Assembly: GCF_004664715.2 (NCBI RefSeq)
Contig: NC_051070.1
Coordinates: forward strand, 41,318,456-41,382,455
Length of the DNA stretch: 64,000 bases
Direction: 5' to 3'
Origin: Peromyscus leucopus
Lineage: Eukaryota > Chordata > Mammalia > Rodentia > Cricetidae
The notes under the pieces are model-generated. The model did not search any database. It was not told the origin of the DNA and worked only from the letters and a program-made list of their open reading frames with translations. Numbering within the stretch: the stretch's first letter is position 1; each line of letters opens with the position of its first letter. Positions 1 to 12,636 of the stretch are shown piece by piece. The translations under genes and the position numbers were made by a program.

Positions 1-62
1 TTGATTTCCTGGACACCCAGAGATGTTACATGGGAAAACCCTGTCTAAAAAGAAAAGAAAAT
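1..62 (+). mobile_element. B1 SINE, 3' end only (cut by window edge)
   Basis: The window opens in what reads as the last part of a B1 (7SL RNA-derived) SINE. It shows a degenerate form of the 3' segment, then GGGAAAACCCTGTCTAAAAA, then an A-rich tail. The start of the element lies outside the window. It is non-autonomous and mobilised by L1. Confidence 0.55.
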
Positions 63-1490
63 AATATTTAGGTTTTGTTCGATATTTTTGTCTTACTTTA
101 TTTTTGGTTGTTCTGGTATTTATTTTGTTTTATTAATGTTTTATGTTTTTAAGAAAGAGAGAACATGCAGATGAGAATGTAGTGATGTGGGGAAGATCTG
201 TGCAGAGGTGAAGGAGGGCATACTATATTTTGTAAAAATATATTAGAAATTGTTATGAAAATGAAAATAAATTTTTCTTCAAAACTCATTTTATAAAATC
301 TAGCTATCTTTTTACTCTTAGATTCAAGGGAAGCTCTTAAACATGGTTTCTGTGACAGGAAGGAGAAGAAATATTATCCACAAGCCTCAATCTCCTACCC
401 CAAACCTTACATTGGTATGCCACTAAGTGTTAATATATGAAATTAATTATAAATTATTATATATTATGTGTATATATTTCTATATATTAGAATAATAATG
501 AGGCAGAAAAAAACAGTTAACAGCTGAAAACATAAGAAAATATGAATGAGTTTAAACTTTGTGAATTTTGTCTTATTTTTCCCCGTGAACATATATATGT
601 GTGTGTGATGGTGGTGGTGGTGGTGGTGGTGGTGTGTGTGTGGGGGGGTGTATAAGGTATATATAGGAATTTACTATGAGTATATAAGTAATAATCATTA
701 ATTAATTTCTGTTTACTACTCACCTTTACTGTTTTTATTTATCTCCTTTATAGAGCAAGCCTCTTTTCCAACAAAATCATATACATCACAAAACTATATC
801 ATCATAAAAATACCTCTTTAAGGATTTATAACACATATGGCTTAAACTTAATTATACCATGCATATTTGTGTGTGTATAAGAGAGAAATAAAATATATTC
901 AATAATGTATGTGTATATACATTAGATGTTATAGTACTATACATAAATGCTAAGAGAATGTCATATTTGGCATTTTTTTTGCTTGTTTCTCACTGGGATT
1001 CAAAAGATACTCCTTCAAAATGTTAAAGTGACCCCTGCCCCCTATATTTCAATTATGCCCTACAACTTCTTGGTAAGCCCATATTGCTGAAGAAAAAACA
1101 CACTTGAATTCTAGGGCATGGAAATATGAACTAGCTCTTATTGGAAGATTCTCTATACTGTCTACCTTCTATAATGCTAGAAAATTCTATTTATATTAAC
1201 TGGGGATAAAGATAGAGATTAATACAGAGACCTGTAGCTGGTCAAGGTACAGAGAATAGAAGAACATGGTTTTCTCAGCTCTAAATGTAACAACTATTTC
1301 ACTACCTCTCCCCCCAAAACATTTTTAATCATTTCCAAAGAGAAGTAGAAAAGATTATAAGAACCCAAAACAGTTGTTATCTGCTGTGAAATATTATTTC
1401 CTTTACATCATGGGCCAATTGCACACATGAATTCACTGCGGTTATGACAATGTAAGACCCGCAGAAAATAAAACCAGATAAATAAAGAAC
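63..1490. other. AT-rich unique DNA, no gene seen
   Basis: No coding or RNA gene is recognisable. The stretch holds A/T-rich low-complexity DNA, a TG/TGG microsatellite (listed separately), and nothing I can assign to a repeat family. Confidence 0.5.
590..650. repeat. TG / TGG microsatellite
   Basis: About seven GGT units are flanked on both sides by TG dinucleotides and followed by a run of seven G. The complementary strand gives a 68-codon frame rich in Thr and His, which is an artefact of the repeat. Confidence 0.9.
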
Positions 1491-1494
1491 TGGC

Positions 1495-1765
1495 ATGGGT
1501 GGGTGAGAGGCTCATGAAATTCCATAAGTGAAGGCTGCTAAGAAGCTGCTGACAAATGATGGCTGTTGGTTGGGATAGGGATAGTAAGGTTATTTCAGAG
1601 ATATGGCCTCTGTGAGTTTACCCATGCTCTAGGGATGATCTCACACCCATGCACCTACAGAAAGCACTAAGTAAACTCAGTTCATTTCAGAATATAAGAC
1701 AGCACATAACATTAGGAGGAAAAATGGTGGGAAAATAGTGAAGGAACTGGAAAGGGTCTGTGAAG
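1495..1765 (+). mobile_element. L1 3' end remnant (Lx-like)
   Basis: The segment resembles the 3' untranslated part of old rodent L1 elements read in the sense direction. The key phrase is GATCTCACACCCATGCACCT, followed by an A/G-rich stretch. It is short, diverged and non-coding. The family assignment is from memory of consensus sequences. Confidence 0.4.
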
Positions 1766-1767
1766 AT

Positions 1768-2135
1768 GTGATGGTTTGAATACGCATGCCATCCATAGGC
1801 TCATATCTGACGACCACATCTCCAGGTGAGAGAACTGTTTGAGAAGGATGAGGAAATCTGGCGTTGTTTGAGGGGTATGTCACTGAGGGCAAGTTTTCAG
1901 GCATCAAAAGAATCACAGCAATCCCAGTTTTACTCTCTCTGCCTAGTTTCACAGTTGTAGCTCAGGATCTGATCTCTTAGCTACTGCTCCTGGGGATACC
2001 TGTCAGCCTGCTGCCATATTCCCTGCCATGATGAACATTAACTCTAACCCTCTGAAACTACAGTCCCCAAATGAACTTACTTTTTCCTCTAAATTGTCTT
2101 GGTCAAGGTGTCTTATTATGGGAATGCAAGGAGAT
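1768..2135 (+). mobile_element. URR1-like hAT-type rodent repeat
   Basis: It begins GTGATGGTTTGAATACGC and contains the 'atgatgaacattaac...ctctgaaact' block. It ends with the worn 'cttggtcaaggtgtcttatta' segment, which corresponds to the 'tttggtcatggtgtttcatca' end of this rodent family. It is a non-autonomous DNA-transposon relic with no coding capacity. Its exact ends and target duplication are not clear. Confidence 0.5.
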
Positions 2136-3112
2136 TTGATAAAAACATATTGTATGTACACAATTCTCAATTAAATATGTTTGTAAAGTATTAATATTCA
2201 AAATTCTTATAGTGACAAATAGAAATTATCAATCCATTCTACTTCATGAAGTATTTATAAGTTAACTTGTATCATGCAGTCACTTGGAATTCATAACTCA
2301 TCCCTTAATTCATAAGGAATAAACCAAGCAGGGATTCAAGAAAAAGGTGTTAAAAGTAATTTCAGTCAATATGAAGTTGTAGAAACCAGATTACTTACTT
2401 TGCTGAAATCACCAAAATTAGTGGTAAAACAAATAGAACACTGGTTTGTAAGATTCAGGGCTTTGGAAGGGGATTAGCCCTTGAGAAATTGGAAAGAGGT
2501 TAAAAAACTGATCTGCCTAACTACTTAACTTGAAAGAGATCCCAGGCCACATTGCAGAAAGAAATTACAGGTACAGCACATTATACTCTGAGTTAAGGAG
2601 GCAAACTAGAGTCTTGGGAGAGTAAGAGGCCAAAAGTTGTCTGGACTGAAGCACACAAATGAAAGGCTTGTGAAGAGCAAATCCCTAGAGGTCTACAAGG
2701 CCTCTCTGTCAAGAACTCAACTGAATACCAGTGAATGTGAAGAAAACATTGCAAATAAGGAAGGAACACAGAGAGACAAAGATAATAGAGAGATAATACT
2801 GTTTGTTTCCTCCAGATTGTAAAATATTATATTCATGACACATGGAAACCCAGAGTCAATAAAATGTTGGCATCAATGGCTTTATACAGAGCATTGCCAC
2901 TATTCAATGTAAGCAAAGAAAACTATTGGAGCAAAACTGTATCTAATATCTTACATTAATCACCTCCCACCATCAACCATTCTAGAATATATAAGTGGTT
3001 TTTGTTTAATAATAAGCTTTATTATAAAATCTCCCAGAAATAAATACAAATATATCATACCAAAATTAACCAGACTCAAACAATCCATGACAGAATTAGT
3101 GCAAAATAAATA

Positions 3113-3140
3113 AGTAGATGATAGATAGATGATAGATAGG

Positions 3141-3193
<53 letters not shown>

Positions 3194-3205
3194 GATAGAT
3201 AGATA
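3113..3205. repeat. GATA tetranucleotide microsatellite
   Basis: Roughly 90 bases of GATA/TAGA units, interrupted by TGATA and AGGTA variants at the 5' side and by one GATGA near the 3' end. The long uninterrupted core (about 3140-3190) should be length-polymorphic. Confidence 0.95.
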
Positions 3206-3472
3206 AAAGCTCTTAGCTTCATATCTTCCTTGATAACCTGTGTTATCTGGGATGGTGTTTATGGTTATAAGGAGTTATAATCTAGCACAAGGTCAAATTT
3301 CTTATCCTGGAAAGCAATTACAGTCTTGCAAAGTAAAAGGAAAAGAAAACTGATGTTCAACTGACATCAACTAGGAAATAAAAGAGAATTAACATGTGAG
3401 ATAATTTTGAAACTTTTTTGTATATTCATTGTATAAATAACTGAGACTATATATGTCTAAAACCTCTTTAAA

Positions 3473-3512
3473 ACAGACACACACACACACACACACACAC
3501 AAAAAAAAAAAC
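3473..3512. repeat. (CA)n followed by A-tract
   Basis: About 13 CA units run directly into ten or more A residues. This is a simple-sequence tract, possibly the decayed tail of a retrotransposed element, but no element body is recognisable next to it. Confidence 0.85.
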
Positions 3513-4136
3513 CAAACAAATCAAACTTCAAGAATGAAAGTGACTGGGATGGAAACCACAGCTAAGATCAACTAAGATAAACTAAAGACTAGAAAATGGA
3601 CTAGTGGTAGATTAACCTGGACAAGGAAATATTAATAAATTGGAAGATATAGCAATAAAAACTTAGATAAAAGTAAATAGAAAAATAAGTTAGAACAATT
3701 CTTAGATGGTACCAGTAACACATGGAAGACAATTAGGAAGCCTAATATATGTATAGTTAATATTCTGTAAAAAAAAAAAAACCTGAGAATGAAATTTCCA
3801 TGCACTTAGCACTTCTAGACGTAAAGTGTGAATCTATTAGACAACACAGCAGAAGACAACGAGGTAAAGTACAAGCCTGCTGCTTCAAAGCAATAATTCC
3901 TGGAATTCTGTTAAACAGGATGATAATGATTCACTCATGGGTCCCCAAAGAGTGTCCGACAATAAAAACATGAAATGTGGGAAAAAAAAATGATTTGCAA
4001 CATAATCAAAGTCAGTGGTGAAAAGAAAATCTAAAATCAATAGTAAATAGAAGATATTTTTTTTTCTTTTTTTCAGAGAAGTATTATGTTGCTTTAGGAC
4101 CCTGGGATATCTATTCTCATCCAAGCAGTGTCAACA

Positions 4137-6150
4137 ATAGGTTCCATCTTGTGGGGACAGACTTAAATCAGATCAGATATTATTTGGTTACTTTCACTAG
4201 CTTTGTGCTACCATTTCCCTAGCATATCTTGCAGACAGTACACCATTGTCGTCATTGTATATAGTCTTGGTATTTATATTTTTCTTTTGGTAGTGTGCAG
4301 AGTAGCTTCCTGTAACAAAGATGCTGTAACATAGGGATAGAGCCTCCAACAGTTTGACATCTTCATATTCAGTGAGTTGTACAGGCATTGTCTTCAGCAA
4401 TGGGGTCTTACTGTCAGTTTGGGAAGATTAATCTACAGTATTGGCAGCAGACTGTGTTGTTTGGGGATTCCAGTGGGGAGCATTTTGGTCAACAACTCAA
4501 TTAGATATAATCCAGTCCTAGTACTGGCAGCTTAGTTGGACAGATGGGTCTTTGTTTTCCCCATTATTTGGTGATTTAGTTTAGATCTTTTTTTTTGGGG
4601 GGGGGGTTCGAGACAGGGTTTCTCTGTGTAGCTTTGCGCCTTTCCTGGAACTCACTTTGGTGACCAGGCTAGCCTCGAACTCACAGAGATCCGCCTGCCT
4701 CTGCCTCCCGAGTGCTGGGATTGAAGGTGTGTGCCACCACCGCCTGGCTGATCATTTTATATTATATATTTTCAGAAGTTTCTAATGGATTAGGCTTCCA
4801 TGCCACTTCTCAAATGCTCCTTAATTTTAACTTTATTCCCTCCTACTAACCCTTTACTCTTTCTTATCTCCCATTTGATCTACCATTCCAGAGCCCCCAT
4901 TCATCCATACATATCTGTTCTTTTTTCATTTCCCAATGAGCTCCATCTGTTCCTTCTAGTCACTCCATACCTACCCTCTGAGATACTATGAACTATAGCT
5001 TGGTTATCATTGACTTAAGAGCTAAACTCTACATATAAGTGAATGCATGTTGTATTTGTCTTTATGGGTATAAAATATCTCATTCAGGGTAATTTTTTCT
5101 AGTTCTACCCAGTTGCCTAAAAATTTCATAATGTCATTTTTCAATAGTCAAGTAATACTTTATTGTGTAAATGTATCACATTTTCTGGATCCATTCTTCT
5201 CTTAAGAGACATTCGTTTCTAATTTCTGGTTCTTACAAGAAGACCAGCACTGAACATGACTGAGTCTCTGTGCTAGAAAGAATTATCATTCGCCTATATG
5301 CCCCCAAGAGTGGTATTGCTAGATCTTAAACTCGATGGATTCCTGTTTTTCTGAAGAACCACTCACTGATTCCCATAGCAGCTGTGTGAATTTGTATTCC
5401 TACCAGCAATGGATGAGTGTTTTCCTTATTCCATATCTTTGCCAGCATGAGCTATTTCTTGTTTTGTTGATCTTAGTCGTTCTAACAGAAGCAAGATATT
5501 ATCTCAAAGTAATTTTGATTTTTGCTTCCCTGATGGCTAAGGTTATTGAACATCCTTGTGTTTCTCAGCCATTTGAATTCCCCCTATTGACAATTGTCTG
5601 TCTAGATCTGTACCCCATTGTTCAATTGGGTTATTTATTTTCTTGGAATATATTGATTTTTAAATTTTTAATATAGTCTGGATATTAGTACTCTATAAGA
5701 TGTGTATTTGATATTTTGCTATACTCATAGATCACTGCCTTGTTCAGCAATCTCAGAGAATCTTCCTCCCACAACTGGTGGATACATATAGAGAGTCCCA
5801 CATCCAGACATTATGTAGAGAGTGAGAGACATTGGAACCCTCAGACCCAAATGGGATGTCTCTACCAAACTGCCCATCAGTGCTCAGGGAACCCCATAGA
5901 AGAAGAGGCAATATGGATGTAAGAGCAAGAGGGGATGGAAGACACCAAGAAAACTGGGCCCTCTAAATTAACATGATCAAAGCTCATATGGAATCATCGA
6001 GATTGAAGAAGCAGACATAGGACCTGCAGAGATCAGCATCTTAAAGTTGGGTGGATAGGGAGGATGAAAGGCTCTGAAGGAACTCAGGGGATGGAAAGAA
6101 TATACTAAAAATATATTTAAATTTAAACATTGTGTTAAATAATGAAAAAG
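4137..6150 (+). mobile_element. L1 element with inverted 5' segment (twin-primed)
   Basis: From 4137 to about 5720 the sequence is L1 in antisense: 3'UTR-type sequence first (about 4140-4560), then the C-terminal part of ORF2 (about 5040-5720). From about 5721 it switches to sense L1 3'UTR, with the phrase GATATTTTGCTATACTCATA, and runs to an A-rich end near 6150. The same sense UTR phrase occurs at 28740 and 48500, which fixes the order of parts in the intact element. An inverted 5' part followed by a sense 3' part is the known outcome of twin-primed L1 reverse transcription. A B1 has since inserted at 4588-4748. The frames of 60-113 codons at 4800-5922 lie within it and are not genes. Confidence 0.75.
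4588..4748 (-). mobile_element. B1 SINE inside the L1
   Basis: A near-complete B1 in reverse orientation. A T-run and ten G residues at the left take the place of the A-tail, followed by the complement of the conserved 3' part and ending at the complement of GCCAGGCGGTGG. The middle carries the variant GTAGCTTTGCGCCTTTCC, which I associate with cricetid-type B1 rather than house mouse. It interrupts antisense L1 3'UTR. The G10 run next to the tail is unusual for a SINE junction. Confidence 0.9.
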
Positions 6151-7785
6151 AAAAAATAAGACAAGAAACACAATTGAAAATAATAAGACACATTGTTCAT
6201 AGAGGAACAAAGAATAGAGAAAGGGCAACTGGTTGGAAATATTACAAAAGGGACAGTAATTAAAACCATAAAAGAATAATATAAAATATCATAATCCACT
6301 CACCTATGCAATCTGAATGACATACAAACCACATGTTATCCTTAGATGTAGACAAGACTTTTGTCATGTGATCATTTCCCTCCTATATGATCACATACTA
6401 ACTCTTCCAGTGCCCTGCTTTGGTGTTCTCTTTATAATTTTATTTCAAGGCTTATCATTTGACACAATTGTTACCTGACATGCTCTTCTCTTGGTATTAC
6501 CAAATGTGGGATTTCTTCATCTTTATGTTTGAGCACAGATGATGGTTATGAGAGATCATCTCTGAATTCCCTGCAAAGATTTCCTTTTGGATATGCTCTG
6601 TGTTCTTACTTCATGTGAAACATTCTTTTTAGCATACCCTACTCCATTGAAGTTTTATTACTCAACTCTATTTGAATGTTATATTGACTGTCATGGCCAA
6701 CATTTTTAAAACAGCTCATTGGAGCGAAAACACTACAAAGCAGGTCTTGAGGTTTTATGTGTCAGAACACCTAAATAAACTGAGTAAGCTGAAAGTCTGC
6801 AAATAATATTCATATTGCATGTGTAGATCATTAAAATTTTCAGACTATGACATTGCCATACAGTTTTATTAATACATACTTTCACTGTACATATGTATGT
6901 GCATATTCATAATCCATTTTTTAGTTATTATTGAATACCCTTAAAACTACTGCTCACATAATTAGTCATGTATTTTTACCATACCATACTTTGATTATTA
7001 TTTTCACAAGCAACAAAATAAAAAATAATAAAACTGACAGAATTGACACTGATTTTACATCTGTATCATGTATTTGAATTATGAAGGAGAATTTGTAACA
7101 AACAATCTGTATGTAATAGTGGAACAAAGTATTTGTCAATATCAGTATGGTCTAATTAGAACCAAATTTAATTAAAAGGATAAGGAAGCAGTTAGTACAA
7201 TCTTAATGAAATCCTGGAGGTCAAATAAAAGGACAGTGCAAAATGACATCAGCTTCTGCTTAAGTAAAAAATTATAACTGAGATGTGCAAATGAAGTTAC
7301 ATGATAGGATTATATATGTCTTAGGAGTCTCTATGAATTGTGTTTCTTCAATTGTTTGTTTTTCTTGTAACTCAGGCAGATGTTTTAGGATTCTGCCTTA
7401 GTATAAACTGAAAATTTAATTAATGAAAGATATTCTAGTAGAGTCATTGAGGCAGGGCTTTTGTTATCTTTTATGAAAGCATGAATAATAGAAATTCAAA
7501 ATTCCAAATAACTGAAAAGCATTTTCATTTTGGAATCAGCTAAATCTGATACATAGCATCATTAGAAATTTAGACTGAACTCTGTACCTTCAGTTAATAT
7601 TTCTAATACTTCTGGGGAAATTTAACTCATTATGTAGAAAACTTAATACCACAAAAATATTTATCTTGTTTCTCTAAGAAATTTATTTTCAGTGCATGAT
7701 ATTCTGAAAAAATATCAGTTGTTCAAATAATCACATATTTTACTTTACAATAGAAGTACAATAATATTGAAATTTTATTTTTAAT
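6151..7785. other. Unique AT-rich DNA, no gene seen
   Basis: No recognisable repeat family, RNA gene or coding region. Base composition is A/T-rich, with short alternating purine-pyrimidine patches near 6890. Confidence 0.5.
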
Positions 7786-7787
7786 AC

Positions 7788-8005
7788 TTAACTTTTGTGT
7801 ATGTGAGTTAAATTATATGTGCGTTTGTTTGTAGTTACATGCACATACTTGCTGGTGCCTATGAAACTGAGAAAATTATTTCAAATCCCAGGGAGATGGA
7901 GTTACAGGTGATTATGAATTTGCCCAAAGTTGGTATTGGGAACCAAACTTAATTTCTATGCAGAGCTGTATGTGTTTCTAATCACTTAGAAATCATGCTA
8001 GCCTC
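7788..8005 (-). mobile_element. B3/B2-type SINE, old copy
   Basis: It reads as the complement of a tRNA-derived rodent SINE. The block GGAGTTACAGGTGATTATGA and the 'attgggaaccaaacttaatt' segment match the body in reverse. The right end, near 'cttagaaatcatgctagcctc', corresponds to the degenerate Pol III box region. It is heavily diverged. Confidence 0.6.
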
Positions 8006-8406
8006 TTGCACAAACACAGTTTAAAAAAAGAAAGAATGAATGCTGAACTAGTTAAGAGATAAAATAAAATATCAATCTAAATAGAAGAAGAGAAGTAAAA
8101 GTTAGAAAAATAAATTATTACTCAGGAGCTAAAGGAATTGATACATAGCATTGCATCATTAATAATGTGATATCAAATTTTCCAAAAGTATAGAAAAATA
8201 AATCCAATAAATGTCATAGGAACAAATTTTTGATATTATGTAATAATTTACTTGTAACCTTTTAATAAGAACATGAATAAAATATGACTGTCAAACAATC
8301 CTCCATAATGAACATTTCGAAAAATAATGATAGTTTCCATATCATATGCATTTATTAAGCATCTAAAGCAAAGCTTTAATATTGGCATTTTTTAACACAA
8401 CTTATC

Positions 8407-8852
8407 TGTGGTTGATATATTGTACACCCCAATAAACTGATCTGGGGGTCAGAGAACAGACCAGCCACTATATTAAACATAGGTTTAGGCAGTGGTAGCA
8501 CACACCATTAATCCTAGCATTCTGAGTTCAAAGCCACACTGGAAACAGCCAGGCATGGTGACACATGCCTTTAATCCCAGGAAGTGATGGTAGGAAGCAG
8601 AAAGTTATATAAGGCGTGAGAACCAGGAACTAGAGCCTTTTTAAGCTTTTAGCTTTTAGCAGCATTTAGGCTGAGATACATTTGGATGAGGATTAAGAGG
8701 CTTTCCAGTCTGAGGAAACAAGATCAGCTAAGGACTTGGCAAGGTAAGGTTGGATATGGCTTGTTCTGTTTCTCTGATCTTTCAACATTCACCCAGGTAC
8801 CTAGCTCCATGTTTGTATTTATTAATAAGACCTTTTTAAGATTCATGTTACA
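8407..8852 (+). mobile_element. Solo LTR carrying a B1-like segment (subtype A), exact 6-bp target duplication
   Basis: The element begins TGTGGTTGATATATTG and ends ATTCATGTTACA. It is therefore bounded by TG...CA and flanked by an exact 6-bp repeat, CTTATC (8401-8406 and 8853-8858). A TATA-like AGTTATATAAGG lies near 8608, and a polyadenylation-like ATTAATAAGA lies near the 3' end. The left third contains a B1-like stretch ('aggcagtggtagcacaca...taatcctagcatt'). TG...CA ends, TATA box and 6-bp duplication together indicate a class II-type (ERVK-like) LTR left alone after recombination. No internal retroviral sequence is present. Confidence 0.75.
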
Positions 8853-8858
8853 CTTATC

Positions 8859-10370
8859 TTTTCAGAAAAATTCACTTTGTTTCAGGAGTAATTGTGTCTC
8901 TCTAAAAGCAAGTAGGGGTTAACTTATTTTAGGTAAGGACATTGGTTGTTTGTAGGAAGCAAAGTAAGTTTTCTTTCACTAATTTTTGAGAATACAAAGG
9001 CAACAAGTCAGCTTTCATTTTGAATGACTATTAATGTCTTACGAGTATTTCAAGGTTGAAAATGTCTAAGATACAGTGAGAAGAAACTTTATCAAAACTA
9101 TGAAAACTGAACTTGTCTTCACTAGAAAAGTTTGCACATTGAAGGTCTACATAACCAACAGCAAGAAAGAAAAGATCCCTGTATTGTGTTTTAAATTGTT
9201 ACATTTCTAATCTACATCTCTTTATACACATGCACATATGTATACACATATACACATACATGCACATTTGTGTCATTTACACTGATAATAACCAATACAG
9301 AAAAATTAAAATAAGAAAATAAATAGAAAATATGGTTTGGGAACAAAAATTAAAGCATAATATATTAATAATATGTTTAGAATAATAGTTATAATTCAAA
9401 TGAATATTTATATTATATACAATTATATATACTATAATACTTATTTACCCTAATGAGGAACTTATGAAATTGAAGATTAAGAAAAATTCATAGGCCATGT
9501 ATTCACCCTTGAAGTGTCTACACATTTACACATAGATTTCCTTTTATGTCAGAGTATTTTAAAGTTTTACTTGTAAAGAGGAAATTATTTCATATTAATT
9601 TTATTGAGGTTTGAAATTGTTAATCATACTGAACTCTTCAATAAGTTATGAAAATTATTTGTATGCTCAAATCATAAATAGTAAACTGTATAAAAACAGG
9701 TACAACATATCTTCCCATAGTCAGGAAATATGTCTTCATATATGCAATTACAGCTCTTCTTATCAATATAAAGTTTTCACTTCATAAAACAAATGCAATA
9801 TTGTTTATTAAATATATAAACTATATTTATATTATTTTGTATGGTTAGTCATAATATACTTTCAAATTATTAGTGATTTTATTAAATGACTCAAAATTAT
9901 TGAGATAATTTTTAATTTTCAATTGTCCTTATCTATAAATTTTAAAATATTTGATTAATGTGCTTTCAATATCAGTAAAATGTATAAAAATGATCATTCT
10001 CCTTTCCTTTCTTCCTTTTTCTATCTTACTTATTATATTTTGTCTTTCCTCTTAATTTTCTTCCTTCAACACTTCCTTGCCCAGTATTTCCCTTATTGTA
10101 TAATCTTTCTGGCTAAGGTTTGTAATCTCTTATCCATTTCATAAAAGTCAGCTTTTGGATTTAGTGATTACTATTTTCCTATTTTAAATTTCTCTAACTT
10201 TATTTTTTCTCATTAATTTTTTCTTCTAACATTATTAGAGTTTAATTTTCATTGTTTTTTTGCTGTTTCTTAATTTGAAAGCTCTTATAAGATTTATAGT
10301 ATGCATGGATTTAGTGGACCTACATGAATTTTTGATGTGTCAGTATTTTAATCTATATAAAATATTTTCT
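8859..10370. other. Unique, very AT-rich DNA, no gene seen
   Basis: Nothing is assignable. 9290-9460 is almost wholly A/T, with repeated TATATT-type words. No RNA gene or coding region is seen. Confidence 0.5.
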
Positions 10371-10376
10371 AACCTC

Positions 10377-10896
10377 TGTAGCTAGAGTTTTCCTGCCTTG
10401 CCCACAGTCAGGACAAATCTTTGTCACCCGCCAGTCCCACAGCTGCTCAGATCCAACCAAGTAAACACAGAGACTTATATTGCTTACAAACATTATGGCC
10501 ATGGCAGGCTTCTTACTAACTGTTCTTATAGCTTAAATTAATCCATTTCTATAAATCTGTACCTTGCCACGTGGCTCGTGGCTTACCAGTACTTTACATC
10601 TTCCTTGTCCTGGCGGTGGCTCCAGCCAGTGACTCCTGCCTTCCTGTTCTTTTATTTCTCCTCTCTGTTAGTCCTGCCTATACTTCCTGCCTAGCCATGG
10701 CCAATCAGGTTTTATTTATTGACCAATCAGAGCAACTTGACATATAGACCATCCCCCAGCACAGCCAAGTGCAGACCATCTCAGACACCTGCACTCAGGC
10801 CCATGTTCCTAATCATCCTCTATGAAGACCTGCTGGGTAAAGCCACGAGGAACCTGAGAAAGGGCTCTCACAGGACATACAGAACATCCCACAGCA
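10377..10896 (-). mobile_element. Solo LTR, second family, 6-bp target duplication with one mismatch
   Basis: It begins TGTAGCTAGAG and ends CCCACAGCA (TG...CA). It is flanked by AACCTC (10371-10376) and CACCTC (10897-10902), which differ at one base. Internally it carries two CCAAT-type motifs near 10700 and 10723 and a block ('aaattaatccatttctataaat') that I recall from a rodent LTR family. Read on the minus strand, the CCAAT and TATA-like region precedes the end, as expected of an LTR. No viral coding sequence accompanies it. Confidence 0.6.
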
Positions 10897-11259
10897 CACC
10901 TCCTATGTAATTTCCTATTTTGGTTGTTTTAGAAACTTTGATTACTTCTTCACTTTGGCAGATTTTCACAGTATAGATTTATATTCACTATAATTTCTAT
11001 TTTACTACTATTTATTTATTGAGACATGTTTATATAACAGAATGTGATATTTTATGTCAGCATTTCATATTCACTTATGTTTCTGTATGCATTTGAAAAA
11101 TATTGAGTTAGTTTAGAATATTCAAACCAGCTATGTTATGCAGTTTGCTTGATACTCCATCCAATTTGTAGTTGGGGTCAGCAAAATTAATAAAAAAAAT
11201 TCTATTTATTCATTGATTTTTATTAGTTAATTAATAAGTTTTATACATGCACTTATAAA

Positions 11260-12200
11260 GAAGAGTAGTCAAGAATTTGAGAGAGAGTTGATTAACATGA
11301 GAGGAGTTGAAAAGAGGGAACGGAAGGATGCAAAGAAAATTCTCATACAAGAAATCCTCAAAATAAAATGAAATTAGCCAGAAAGAAAATGTGTTAGACT
11401 ACTCAATCCAAGCACTCTCTGCAGATGCCCATCTGCTCCACATGACTGGGTCTGATGCTTCAGTTCCATCACCAAGGTCACAAACAATCAAGATTATGTA
11501 TCTCCTCATTACCAAGTTCATTGAAATAGTGCCCAATAAAAAAATTTATAGAAAATTCAAGATACATTATTCATAATAACCATTACAAATATATTCAAAG
11601 AGCACTAGGAGAACATGAGTAAACACATTAATAAACTTCAGGTAATAGCAATAAACTCCTACTTGAAACTCAATAAAGAAAAATAAATTCTTGAAAGAAA
11701 TAATGAGCATAATCCAGGATACAAAATCTGAATTAAATAAAAATAGCAATACTAAAAAAAGTAAATGAAAATAAAGCTGGCAACAAAAATTCTGTACATT
11801 TAAATAAACAACAGACAGGGGAAAAAAGACAGAATATAATGTCTTAATGATAACGATAACATGACTAAATTAGACCATTCAATCAAAGAAATGATAAATT
11901 TCTGAAAATTATGGAACAAAGTATGCAGAAAGTTTAGGACACTATTAGAAATAAAAATGAAAATAATCAAACAAAAATAACAATACCAAAAACATATCTA
12001 TGAATCATGCGTAAAGAAGTACATGACAAAATCATAAAAAAAATATTGAATACAATCAAAGAAGCAAAATTTCCAAATACAGGAGAGTAGCTGTCCATTC
12101 AGGTAAAAAGAGTCATATGGAATATCAAAATTCTAGAAACTAAAAGTAAAAAAGATAACTCAATGTCACATCATAGTAAAATGCTATATACATGGAACAA
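11260..12200 (+). mobile_element. L1/HAL1-like ORF1 remnant, sense
   Basis: The A-rich strand resembles rodent L1 ORF1 coding sequence: a run of Lys/Glu/Asn/Ile-rich codons, the phrase CAATCAAAGAAATGATAAAT, and the later AAAATCATAAAAAAAATATT. All frames are broken by stops and indels. The largest leftover frame is about 60 codons, so it is non-functional. No ORF2 follows directly. This fits a 5' fragment or a half-LINE (HAL1-type) remnant. Confidence 0.5.
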
Positions 12201-12635
12201 ATAAAGTTTAAAGTCATAGTAGATGTTTTTGGTTTTTTGTTTTCCTCAACTTGACATAACCTGGAGTTCTATGAGAAGATTGAACCACAGTTCTGAAAAT
12301 GCCTAAGGCACAGGCATTTTTCAGGCTTTGGGCTAATCATATGTTTTTCTATCAATTGCCAATTAAATTCAGAGTATCAAGATTATTGTCAGATTGTCCA
12401 GCTCCAATGGAATGTATGACTTCATGGAAAGCACAATACAGTAGAAGCTGTTTGGTAGTCATTTACTATAGAAGCCCTTCAAAAATTATATATACTATTG
12501 CTTACTTAGTCTGACATATGAAAAACTAATTTAGTTTGTACCTTTTAGGTTGTATTTTTTTATGTACAGTTGTCCCTTTTAAGAGATAGATGGTAATATG
12601 ATATCGAAATTGAAAGTAAATTTTTTTTGCATTTA
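12201..12635. other. Unassigned stretch, no gene seen
   Basis: No recognisable coding region, RNA gene or repeat family. A 71-codon plus-strand frame at 12299-12514 has no recognisable features. Confidence 0.45.
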
Positions 12636-12636
12636 G

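Larger units (their letters stand above)
2136..4136. other. Unique AT-rich DNA with microsatellites, no gene seen
   Basis: Apart from the GATA tract, the CA tract and short A runs there is nothing assignable. Reading frames of 60-80 codons occur but have no recognisable domain, no sensible start context and no repeat-family match. Confidence 0.5.

Noticed and set aside
3113..3205. GATA tract considered as a transcription-factor binding cluster
   Set aside because: A plain tetranucleotide microsatellite. Motif matches are a by-product of the repeat unit.
5335..5676. 113-codon plus-strand frame, hydrophobic and membrane-like
   Set aside because: It is the antisense strand of L1 ORF2. The hydrophobic residues come from the complement of A-rich coding sequence.
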